Assembly: GCA_900551555.1 (NCBI GenBank) | Contig: URWC01000075.1 | Span: 1-8,450 of the forward strand | Direction of reading: 5' to 3' | From: an uncultured Collinsella sp. | Lineage (GTDB): Bacteria > Actinomycetota > Coriobacteriia > Coriobacteriales > Coriobacteriaceae | DNA: 8,450 bases | In this document: positions 1 through 5,453 of the stretch, piece after piece | How positions within the stretch are numbered: position 1 is the first letter of the stretch | Layout: every line of letters starts with the position of its first letter | The notes under the pieces: model-generated | What the model was told of the DNA's origin: nothing | The model's database searches: none | Seen by the model: only the letters and a program-made list of their open reading frames with translations | Position numbers and translations under genes: made by a program

Positions 1-260
1 CCATCAACGACATTCCCGGTTTGAGCTGTCTGTGCCCCAAGGGCGCCTTCTACATCTTCCCCGACATCACGAGCACGGGCTACACCTCCGACGAGTTCGC
101 CGAAGAACTCTTAAAGGCCGAGCACGTCGCCCTGATCCCGGGCTCCGCCTTCGGTGCCTGCGGCGAGGGCCATGTGCGCTGCTCGTACGCGACATCCATC
201 GACAAGATCTCCGAGGCGCTCGCGCGCATCGAGAACTTCCTCAAGAACCACAAGCGGTAA
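1..260 (+). CDS. PLP-dependent class I/II aminotransferase, C-terminal fragment
   Basis: The open frame enters from the left edge (first full codon at position 3) and gives the last 85 residues of a fold-type I aminotransferase, of the aspartate/aromatic aminotransferase kind. Visible family marks are the substrate-domain strand 'PKGAFYIFPDI', the 'IPGSAFG' turn and 'GEGHVRCSYA'. In this family the arginine of that last motif binds the substrate alpha-carboxylate. The catalytic lysine lies upstream of the window, so the exact substrate cannot be assigned. The C-terminus ends in a basic helix and is followed 12 bases later by a strong terminator, so this is the end of its transcription unit. 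Codon use matches the other block A genes. The family call is secure; the specific reaction is not. Confidence 0.9.
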   Translation, partial: INDIPGLSCLCPKGAFYIFPDITSTGYTSDEFAEELLKAEHVALIPGSAFGACGEGHVRCSYATSIDKISEALARIENFLKNHKR

Positions 261-272
261 TCCGCTGCACCG

Positions 273-311
273 CGCTCCGTCCGTATTTCTCGTACTGACG
301 GGGCGTTTTTT
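273..311 (+). terminator. Rho-independent terminator after the aminotransferase
   Basis: A 9-bp stem pairs CGCTCCGTC (273-281) with GACGGGGCG (297-305), with one G-T pair. An inner GTA/TAC pairing can extend it. Six T residues follow at 306-311. It starts 12 bases after the aminotransferase stop codon. Confidence 0.85.
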
Positions 312-361
312 CTTGCTTGAATTTTCTTCATCGCATTGCTGTAAGATGCACCAAATCCTCC

Positions 362-389
362 TTGATATTGGCCTGCTCCGTGCTATAAT
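362..389 (+). promoter_or_regulatory. Sigma-70-type promoter for the 78-aa membrane protein gene
   Basis: The -35 box is TTGATA (362-367), the spacer is 16 bases and the -10 box is a perfect TATAAT (384-389). TGC directly upstream gives an extended -10. The predicted start near 396 leaves a leader of about 70 bases before the ATG at 468. No other gene lies between the preceding terminator and this ORF, so the promoter most likely serves it. Confidence 0.8.
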
Positions 390-432
390 GGAACCATTCT
401 CAGATTGAACATCAATTCGCCATTTCATTTGG

Positions 433-453
433 GCCGGCGTCTATGGAGCCGGC
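433..453 (+). promoter_or_regulatory. Leader hairpin just upstream of the ribosome binding site
   Basis: GCCGGC (433-438) pairs perfectly with GCCGGC (448-453) around a 9-base loop. The hairpin ends three bases before the Shine-Dalgarno AAAGGAG (456-462). It leaves the ribosome site open and may stabilise the mRNA or bind a regulator. The pairing is seen directly; any role is inferred. Confidence 0.4.
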
Positions 454-467
454 AGAAAGGAGATCTT

Positions 468-704
468 ATGGACTGGGCAAAAGGCTACATGCTCATCACT
501 CTCGTCGCATTCCTTTGCGAGTACATCCGCCTGCGCGTGGATTATCACATCCTGGAGGTCGTCATCATGGTGGCTGCCATACCGTTCGCCATCTTCGCCG
601 TCTGCGTGCTCCTCTACCTCGTGCTCTCTGTGCTGACAGACCGCGTCTGTGACCTCATCGAAGTGAGCCGCGCCAAGAACCACGGCATGCGCACCGATCC
701 CTGA
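468..704 (+). CDS. Small hypothetical membrane protein (78 aa)
   Basis: I do not recognise this protein. The ATG at 468 is chosen over the upstream in-frame start at 405 because a strong AAAGGAG (456-462) lies 5 bases before it. The product has a short hydrophobic segment at about residues 7-20 and a long one at about 28-56. The long segment is rich in Val, Ile, Ala and Leu and is a convincing transmembrane helix. After it comes a charged tail of about 20 residues (with DLIEVSRAKNH) that should face the cytoplasm. There are three cysteines and no recognisable catalytic motif. The gene is monocistronic as far as can be seen, with its own near-consensus promoter and a leader hairpin, so it is probably expressed despite its size. 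Function unknown. Confidence 0.7.
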   Translation: MDWAKGYMLITLVAFLCEYIRLRVDYHILEVVIMVAAIPFAIFAVCVLLYLVLSVLTDRVCDLIEVSRAKNHGMRTDP

Positions 705-720
705 CGCACAGCAGACAAAA

Positions 721-750
721 TTGACAAGCCCGTGCGTTTCATGCTATACT
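721..750 (+). promoter_or_regulatory. Strong promoter of tRNA-Arg(CCG)
   Basis: The consensus -35 TTGACA (721-726) is followed by an 18-base spacer and TATACT (745-750). TGC directly before the -10 makes an extended -10. Transcription should start near 757, about 20 bases before the mature tRNA 5' end at 776. Confidence 0.85.
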
Positions 751-775
751 ATCTTTTGTTCCCGGTGAACAACAT

Positions 776-850
776 GCGCTCGTAGTCCAGTGGATAGGAC
801 GTTGGCCTCCGGAGCCGAAAGCGGCAGTTCGACTCTGCCCGAGCGCACCA
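776..850 (+). tRNA. tRNA-Arg, anticodon CCG
   Basis: The cloverleaf folds by eye. The 7-bp acceptor stem pairs GCGCTCG (776-782) with CGAGCGC (840-846), and discriminator A plus an encoded CCA close the gene at 850. The D arm is GTCC...GGAC. The anticodon stem TTGGC/GCCGA holds the 7-base loop CTCCGGA, giving anticodon CCG, which reads arginine CGG. The T arm contains the expected GTTCGA. The gene stands alone, with its own promoter and terminator. Confidence 0.95.
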
Positions 851-862
851 CTTGAAATCATG

Positions 863-886
863 CCCGCTCTTTCGAGCGGGTTTTTT
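863..886 (+). terminator. Rho-independent terminator of the tRNA-Arg gene
   Basis: A perfect 7-bp stem pairs CCCGCTC (863-869) with GAGCGGG (874-880) around a TTTC tetraloop. Six T residues follow (881-886). It lies 12 bases after the tRNA CCA end. Confidence 0.9.
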
Positions 887-891
887 GATGC

Positions 892-925
892 AAAAAGCAG
901 CCTCCCTCGCGGGCAGGCTGCTTTT
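892..925 (-). terminator. Terminator of udk (minus strand, possibly bidirectional)
   Basis: AAAAGCAGCCT (893-903) pairs with AGGCTGCTTTT (915-925). Read on the minus strand, the stem is followed by a T run (896-892). It lies directly beyond the udk stop codon at 932. The T-rich arm on the plus strand means it could also stop read-through from the tRNA side. Confidence 0.8.
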
Positions 926-931
926 CTTGTA

Positions 932-1552
932 TTAGGACTCCCCGTTCTCGAGGATGTCCTGTATCTTCGTCTTCATGATGTCGAAGGCCACATCGTTGAG
1001 GCCGCTGTTGATGACGATGTCGGCGAGATTCTTCGTCGGCTCGACGTAGAGATAGTGCATCGGCTTGACCGTCGTCAAGTACTGGCTGATGATGTTCTCG
1101 AGGTCACGGCCGCGCTCGTTCATATCGCGCAGCACGCGGCGCAGGATGCGCTCATCGGCATCGGCCTCGACGAAGATCTTGATGTCGAAGAGATTGCGCA
1201 GGCGCTCATCCTGGAAGATCAGGATGCCCTCGACGATGATGACCTGGCTCGGCTCGATGACCTTCGTCTCCTTAGAGCGCGTGTGGCGCGTAAAGTCGTA
1301 GACGGGACACTCGATGCTCTTTCCCTCACGCAGCGCCTTGAGATGCGCGACGAGCAGGTCCGTCTCCAAAGAGTCCGGATGGTCGTAGTTGATGTACTGG
1401 CGCTGCTCAAACGGAATCTCGTCATGTGCCCTGTAGTAATCATCGTGATAGATGACCGTGACGCGGTCCCCGAAATGCGCCTTGAGCCGGTTCGTGAATG
1501 TGGACTTGCCCGAGCCCGTGCCGCCCGCAATGCCGATAATCGTCGTCTTCAA
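932..1552 (-). CDS. udk: Uridine kinase, TTG start
   Basis: Uridine kinase phosphorylates uridine and cytidine to UMP and CMP with ATP or GTP in cytoplasmic pyrimidine salvage. The 206-residue product shows the P-loop GGTGSGKST at residues 10-18, the substrate-loop segment YHDDYYR at 35-41, DHPDS at 57-61, the VYDFTRHTR segment at 84-92 and the IIVEG strand at 105-109, in the order of the Udk family. A TTG at 1552 is chosen because AGGAAGGGG lies 9 bases upstream and the length matches the family. The alternative ATG at 1585 adds 11 residues, encodes the Shine-Dalgarno as protein and sits on the probable transcription start. Threonine is 13 ACG, 1 ACA and 0 ACC. The next gene upstream is znuB, 97 bases away. 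Identity is firm; the start is likely. Confidence 0.93.
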   Translation of the reverse strand: MKTTIIGIAGGTGSGKSTFTNRLKAHFGDRVTVIYHDDYYRAHDEIPFEQRQYINYDHPDSLETDLLVAHLKALREGKSIECPVYDFTRHTRSKETKVIEPSQVIIVEGILIFQDERLRNLFDIKIFVEADADERILRRVLRDMNERGRDLENIISQYLTTVKPMHYLYVEPTKNLADIVINSGLNDVAFDIMKTKIQDILENGES

Positions 1553-1590
1553 TTCTGAAAGCCCCTTCCTGTATCGTATGAACATTACCT

Positions 1591-1620
1591 ATTATCCTAC
1601 CACAGATTCCGCTCCCTGTC
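1591..1620 (-). promoter_or_regulatory. Possible udk promoter
   Basis: On the minus strand, GATAAT (1596-1591) is a good -10. An 18-base spacer upstream leads to only a weak -35-like GACAGG (1620-1615). The start would fall near 1584, right at the upstream ATG, which supports the TTG at 1552 as the real start codon. Only the -10 is convincing. Confidence 0.3.
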
Positions 1621-1649
1621 TGCCCCCAACGGACCGATAAGATCCACCT

Positions 1650-2495
1650 TCAGCGGCTGAAGTACGGCTTCAACAGGAGCGTCAGGAAGAACAGCACCGA
1701 GGAGATCACGACAATCGTCGCACCGGCGGCCATGTCGAAGTAGTAGGCGAGCATCAGGCCGAGAAAGCCCGAGAACATCGCGATGAGCACCGAGAAGAGG
1801 TGGTACTGCTTGACGTTGTTGGCGATATTGCGCGCGCCGGCCGCCGGCAGAACGAGCATCGCGTTGATGATCAGGATGCCGACCCACTGGATGCTGATGG
1901 AGACGACGACGGCGAGCAGCGAGGCAAAGGCGCTCTCGATCCAGAAGGCGGGAATGCCGCGGCTGCGCGCAAAAGACGAATTGATAGAGAGCACGAGCAG
2001 CTGGTTGAAGAGCAGCCCCCAGGCGACGAGGCCGAGCACAAAGACGACGGCCAGCGCCGAGAGATCGTCCGGCGTGATCGACAGGATGTCGCCGATCAGG
2101 AAGGATGAGAACTTGTTGAAGCCGCCGCCGTGGCTCATGATCATGAGGCCGAGCGCGATGGCCGTCGCCGAGAAGACGCCGATGATCGTGTCCGTCGAAG
2201 CCGTGCTCTTGTTCTTGATGTAGGTGATGAAGAGCGCGAAGACGACCGAGAAGACGACGAGCGACAAGAGCGGCGAAACGGAGCCCAGGAGCACGCCGAT
2301 GGCGATGCCGGTAAACGCGCCGTGGCCGAGTGAATCCGAGAAGAACGCCATGCGGTTCGAGACGACCATCGTGCTGATCAGGCCGAAGAGCGGCGTGACG
2401 AGCAGCACGGCCAGGAAGGCATTCTTCATGAAGTTGCTGCCGAGCCATGCAAACGGCAGGACCGCATCCATCAAGCTGTAAATCGCATCCATCAT
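1650..2495 (-). CDS. znuB: Metal-ion ABC transporter permease, ZnuB/TroC (ABC-3) family
   Basis: This is the inner-membrane channel subunit of a zinc/manganese-type ABC importer, which normally works as a dimer with the ATPase ZnuC and a solute-binding ZnuA. The 281-residue length is typical. Family marks are RMAFFSDSLGHGAFTGIAIG (48-67), the 'FLIGDIL' segment (132-138) and the ATPase-coupling stretch SRGIPAFWIESAF (178-190) leading into GILIINAMLVLPAAGARNIA (206-225). About eight hydrophobic segments can be seen. The ATG at 2495 overlaps the stop of the U32 gene in ATGA, the layout expected when znuC precedes znuB. Here neither znuC nor znuA is in the window, so the gene is an orphan at a probable sequence joint. 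Threonine is 9 ACG to 2 ACC, unlike block B. Metal specificity cannot be read from the sequence. Confidence 0.9.
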   Translation of the reverse strand: MMDAIYSLMDAVLPFAWLGSNFMKNAFLAVLLVTPLFGLISTMVVSNRMAFFSDSLGHGAFTGIAIGVLLGSVSPLLSLVVFSVVFALFITYIKNKSTASTDTIIGVFSATAIALGLMIMSHGGGFNKFSSFLIGDILSITPDDLSALAVVFVLGLVAWGLLFNQLLVLSINSSFARSRGIPAFWIESAFASLLAVVVSISIQWVGILIINAMLVLPAAGARNIANNVKQYHLFSVLIAMFSGFLGLMLAYYFDMAAGATIVVISSVLFFLTLLLKPYFSR

Positions 2496-3643
2496 GCATC
2501 CGCCCCCTTCGCTTCATCTGCTGTATCCCCAGCCGTGTCCTGCGTGCCCGCAGGGATATCCGCCGCCGCTTCCTGTGCGGATTCACCAGGGCGGTCGTCG
2601 GGCTTGAGCCCGCGCACATCGCGGTTGGCCGGGCGGCTACCAAGCACCGTGCCCACGATCTGGCCGCGGTTGTTGGAGCGCTCGTAGCTCATCATCTCGT
2701 CACCCGAGGTACCGTCTTGGTAGGCATGCGTAAAGTCGCGGTTAAAGCAGCGCTTGAGCTGGCGCTGGCGGGCGGCATCCTCATCCTTAGAGGTCGAAAC
2801 ATCGGCCAGCATGTCATCAATCTGATGACGATACACGTCGACGATGGAATACACATAATCGGGCGCCTTCATGCGGCCCTCGAGTTTGAGCGATGCAGCA
2901 CCGGCGTCATACAGACGGCGAACGAGCTGCGACGTGTTGGTGTCGCGTGGGCACAGCGCGCGCTCGCGACCGGCGGGGGAGAGCGAACGGCCGTTCTCGT
3001 CGATCAGCTCGTAAGGCAGGCGACAGGGCTGAGCGCACATGCCGCGGTTGGCCGAGCGTCCCGCCATGGCAAAGCTCGACAGCAGGCACAGGCCCGAGTA
3101 GCAAAAGCAGATGGCACCGTGGCTAAAGACCTCCAGGTCAACGTCAGGCGCGGCGTCGTGGATGGCGGCGATCTCGTCGATGGAGAGCTCGCGCGACAAG
3201 GTCACGCGGTCGGCGCCCTGCTCACGGCACCAGATAGTCCCGCGGTCATCGTGGATGTTCGCCTGGGTCGAGATGTGTGTCTCGATGCCGGGCATGGTGC
3301 GCTTGACCTCAAAGAACAGGCCCCAGTCCTGGATGATAAAGGCGTCGGCGCCCAGCGTGGAGCAGCGATGGATGAGCTGCAGCGCATCGCTCATCTCGGA
3401 CTGCTTGATGACGATGTTTACCGTGACATAAACGCGCGAGCCGGCCAGGTGTGCAGCGTGGCAGGCCTGCTCAAAGGCCTCGTCGGTAAAGTTCGTTGCC
3501 TTGCGGCGGGCGTTGAAGCTGCCCATGCCGCAGTAGATGGCATCGGCGCCAGCAGCGAGTGCGGCGGCAAAGGGCTCCGGGCCTCCGGCGGGGGCCAAGA
3601 GCTCGGGCCTGCGGTTGGTGGTTCGACTGGCGGTTGCGGTCAT
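2492..3643 (-). CDS. U32-family protein (peptidase U32/RNA-hydroxylase type), abnormal C-terminus
   Basis: The family is annotated as peptidase U32. Studied members such as RlhA and TrhP take part in hydroxylating rRNA or tRNA bases, and UbiU/UbiV in ubiquinone synthesis. The 383 residues open with ELLAPAG (14-20) and ADAIYCGMGSFNAR (33-46). Residues 171-189 (EVFSHGAICFCYSGLCLLS) fit the U32 signature, followed by GRSANRGMCAQPCRLPY. Cys179, Cys186 and Cys203 have the spacing of the Fe-S cysteines of UbiU. Core homology runs to about residue 335. The C-terminal beta domain of the family is missing, replaced by a 33-residue Ala/Asp/Glu-rich tail with different codon use (Glu GAA in 3 of 3, against GAG throughout the core). 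The ATG at 3643 has AAAGG (3650-3654) 6 bases upstream. Probably a broken or chimeric gene. Confidence 0.8.
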   Translation of the reverse strand: MTATASRTTNRRPELLAPAGGPEPFAAALAAGADAIYCGMGSFNARRKATNFTDEAFEQACHAAHLAGSRVYVTVNIVIKQSEMSDALQLIHRCSTLGADAFIIQDWGLFFEVKRTMPGIETHISTQANIHDDRGTIWCREQGADRVTLSRELSIDEIAAIHDAAPDVDLEVFSHGAICFCYSGLCLLSSFAMAGRSANRGMCAQPCRLPYELIDENGRSLSPAGRERALCPRDTNTSQLVRRLYDAGAASLKLEGRMKAPDYVYSIVDVYRHQIDDMLADVSTSKDEDAARQRQLKRCFNRDFTHAYQDGTSGDEMMSYERSNNRGQIVGTVLGSRPANRDVRGLKPDDRPGESAQEAAADIPAGTQDTAGDTADEAKGADA

Positions 3644-3825
3644 ATCCTGCCTTTCAAAATGCTCAGATACTCAAAAGTATAGTGGTGCCGTCGCGGCAGG
3701 CGATGCTCGCAGCCTAAGCAGGACAAAGTCTTCAGCAGCTTGGGCTGGCTGACCCCGTGGAGAACCGTTCAGCTGCCAACGGGCGCCGTTGGGCGATAAA
3801 ATATTCTCGCAGCGTGATAATTATC

Positions 3826-3854
3826 TTGCATCGTGCGGAAACCTTGAGTACTAT
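3826..3854 (+). promoter_or_regulatory. Probable ridA promoter
   Basis: TTGCAT (3826-3831), a 17-base spacer and TACTAT (3849-3854) make a plausible sigma-70 promoter. The leader would be about 80 bases. The rest of the 299-base gap between the divergent U32 and ridA starts (3644-3942) holds only a -10-like TATACT on the minus strand (3681-3676). That box lies about 33 bases before the U32 start and has no good -35. Confidence 0.5.
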
Positions 3855-3942
3855 CCCAATCAAGCGCGGTGTTCAGACCGAACTGTGCCTCCCGGTGCGA
3901 ACGCCGCGCTCACGCTCTCTATCTGATCGTAAGGAGAAAAAC

Positions 3943-4320
3943 ATGAGCAAGACCGTCGTGTCTTCCGATAACGCACCCGCAGCCATCGGCCCGTATTCCC
4001 CCGGCATCCAGACCGGCAACATGGTGTTCCTGTCCGGCCAGCTGGGCATCGACCCCGCAACCGGCAAGATGCCCGAGGGCGTCGAGGCCCAGGCTAAGCA
4101 GTCCCTTGCCAACGTCGAGGCCCTGCTGACCGCTGCCGGCGCCACCTTTGCCGATGTCGTCAAGACCACGGTCTACCTGGCCGACATTGCCGACTTCGCT
4201 GCCGTGAACGAGATCTACGCCTCCAAGTTCGAGGCCCCGTTCCCCGCGCGCAGCGCCTTCCAGGTTGCCGCCCTTCCGGCTGGCGGTCTGGTCGAGATCG
4301 AGGTCATCGCCGCCCTCTAA
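3943..4320 (+). CDS. ridA: RidA family enamine/imine deaminase (YjgF/YER057c/UK114)
   Basis: RidA hydrolyses reactive 2-aminoacrylate and other enamine/imine intermediates released by PLP-dependent lyases, protecting PLP enzymes; it acts as a cytoplasmic trimer. The 125-residue length is typical. Visible marks are the N-terminal AIGPYSPGIQTGNMVFLSGQ (14-33), the catalytic arginine Arg103 in PARSAFQVAALP, and the closing GGLVEIEVIA (114-123) with Glu120. The ATG at 3943 is chosen because AAGGAG (3931-3936) lies 6 bases upstream; an in-frame extension back to 3757 lacks family similarity. The gene is monocistronic, divergent from the U32 gene and convergent with the regulator, and ends at a strong terminator. 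Placed beside a purine permease and SsnA, it may detoxify products of amino-acrylate-forming steps in purine breakdown. That link is inferred. Confidence 0.93.
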   Translation: MSKTVVSSDNAPAAIGPYSPGIQTGNMVFLSGQLGIDPATGKMPEGVEAQAKQSLANVEALLTAAGATFADVVKTTVYLADIADFAAVNEIYASKFEAPFPARSAFQVAALPAGGLVEIEVIAAL

Positions 4321-4349
4321 GGCGTTGACAACAACTAAACATGACATGC

Positions 4350-4388
4350 AAAAAGACCCTGCAGCGCGTGTGAACTGCAGGGTCTTTT
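4350..4388. terminator. Bidirectional terminator between ridA and the regulator gene
   Basis: A perfect 14-bp stem pairs AAAAGACCCTGCAG (4351-4364) with CTGCAGGGTCTTTT (4375-4388) around a 10-base loop. A/T tracts on both sides supply a U run in either direction. It sits between two convergent genes, 30 bases past the ridA stop and 57 bases past the regulator stop. Confidence 0.9.
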
Positions 4389-4444
4389 GTCAAGCGATGC
4401 GACAAAAATGATCCGTTTTCCTCCGTCCCCAAGGGATCAGTGGG

Positions 4445-5101
4445 TTAGCCCTCCTTGCGGACCTTTTGCAGATAGCGGTAGACGCTGGGCTCAGAGATTC
4501 CAAGCGCGGCGGCAGCGCAGGCAACGGCGCCCTTGAGCATAAACACGCCGTTGCCGTTGAGATGGCGGATAACATCGACGCGGTCGGCCTGGCCGAGCGA
4601 GGCGACATCCTGCCCGCGGCTTTCGAGCAGCTCGGCAATACTGCGGTCGATGAGCTCCTGTGTAGACTCCGAAAGACTTTCGACCTCGATAGACGTGGGC
4701 TCCGCCTGCCTTGGCACAGCGTCGAAGCACGCCATGAGCTGCTGAGCCATGGCGTTGATGGAGCGTACCGTGGAAAGATCGGTGTTGACGCAGAGCATGC
4801 CGACGATCTCGTCATTCTCGCGGATAAAGTACGTCGCCGACTCCAACGTCTTGCCACCGGCACCGCGCCCCTCGTAGCCCGTAATAAACGGCAGGTCGCG
4901 ATACTTGGCGTCGTGCATGATCTTGAGTGCCAGATCGGTGGCGGGACCGCCGACCTTGCGGCCGCTCACGATGCCGTTGCGAATATCGACGATGGCGTGG
5001 TCGGGATCCGAGAAATCGTGCAGCACGATTTCGCTGTTCTTACCGAGTACCTGCTCCAGGAAATCGACCATCGGCAAAAAGCGGCGTACGGTCTCGTTCA
5101 C
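4445..5101 (-). CDS. YheO-type transcriptional regulator (PAS-like domain plus HTH), GTG start
   Basis: Members of this family (E. coli YheO, Pseudomonas DauR) are DNA-binding regulators of nutrient-use genes with an N-terminal PAS-like sensor domain. The 218-residue product has that domain at about 1-115, with IVLHDFSDPDHAIVDIRNG (25-43), GYEGRGAGGKTLESATYFIR (75-94) and VGMLCVNTDLS (100-110). The C-terminal HTH at about 150-212 ends in LGISEPSVYRYLQKVRK, whose last helix should read DNA. The GTG at 5101 is chosen because AAAGGAG (5114-5108) lies 6 bases upstream and homology begins there. Starts at 5242 or 5149 would add unrelated residues. It is divergent from the NCS2 permease gene, which makes that promoter the obvious target. 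The ligand is unknown; a purine or purine breakdown product is a reasonable guess. Confidence 0.85.
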   Translation of the reverse strand: MNETVRRFLPMVDFLEQVLGKNSEIVLHDFSDPDHAIVDIRNGIVSGRKVGGPATDLALKIMHDAKYRDLPFITGYEGRGAGGKTLESATYFIRENDEIVGMLCVNTDLSTVRSINAMAQQLMACFDAVPRQAEPTSIEVESLSESTQELIDRSIAELLESRGQDVASLGQADRVDVIRHLNGNGVFMLKGAVACAAAALGISEPSVYRYLQKVRKEG

Positions 5102-5295
5102 GGGCAACTCCTTTGGGTGAAATTGGAAATGTTCATAACAATTTTTTCTCATGGTAACACGCTGTTCGTCATCTCGTATATCCGCAGGTACATTGCGTAA
5201 TACAGACGAGCGGTAGGAATTTGGCGGTAAACGGTCGACCAAAAGAAAAGTTAGATGTTATTTTGACCAGACACTTTCCTGACCTGCGGAAATGC

Positions 5296-5325
5296 GTTAT
5301 CTCAGCTGAAGAATAGTCTGATAAC
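5296..5325. promoter_or_regulatory. Candidate operator: GTTATC...GATAAC inverted repeat
   Basis: GTTATC (5296-5301) and GATAAC (5320-5325) are perfect 6-bp inverted arms separated by 18 bases, so their centres lie 24 bases apart. The site ends 12 bases upstream of the permease -35 box, where an activator or repressor could act. Six-base arms can occur by chance. Confidence 0.35.
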
Positions 5326-5337
5326 AAAAAATTATTA

Positions 5338-5366
5338 TTGAGAATGAGAAAAATCTTTAATACGAT
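5338..5366 (+). promoter_or_regulatory. Probable promoter of the NCS2 permease (and ssnA)
   Basis: TTGAGA (5338-5343), a 17-base spacer and TACGAT (5361-5366) form a reasonable sigma-70 promoter inside the AT-rich patch. The start near 5373 leaves a leader of about 80 bases before the ATG at 5454. Confidence 0.55.
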
Positions 5367-5453
5367 ATGCAATGAAGGCACAACCTCACCCCCGCACTGC
5401 GTCACAATAGAGCGTTAGATGCGAAAACAACTACTTCGAGGATTGGTGGTCAA

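Larger units (their letters stand above)
5102..5453. promoter_or_regulatory. Divergent control region between regulator and permease
   Basis: These 352 bases hold no convincing gene. The part from 5290 to 5370 is distinctly AT-rich against GC-rich flanks. It contains the permease promoter (5338-5366), a GTTATC/GATAAC inverted repeat (5296-5325) and the perfect 8-bp palindrome GGTCGACC (5233-5240). No clear sigma-70 promoter for the regulator was found on the minus strand. The layout is that of a regulator next to its target. Confidence 0.6.

Noticed and set aside
860..1558. 232-codon open frame on the plus strand opposite udk
   Set aside because: It begins inside the tRNA terminator, has no ribosome site and is an antisense shadow of a clear uridine kinase in ACG/GTC-rich DNA.
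2492..2495. ATGA overlap taken as proof of a genuine U32-znuB operon
   Set aside because: The overlap is real, but it is the arrangement expected for znuC-znuB. With the truncated U32 tail and codon change it more likely belonged to a lost znuC, or arose by chance at a joint.
2447..3682. 411-codon open frame on the plus strand opposite the U32 gene
   Set aside because: Long antisense frames are common in GC-rich genes; its product shows no domain, while the minus strand carries the exact U32 signature.
3757..3942. 62-residue N-terminal extension of RidA
   Set aside because: RidA proteins are about 125 residues; the AAGGAG at 3931-3936 fixes the start at 3943, and the predicted promoter lies inside the extension.
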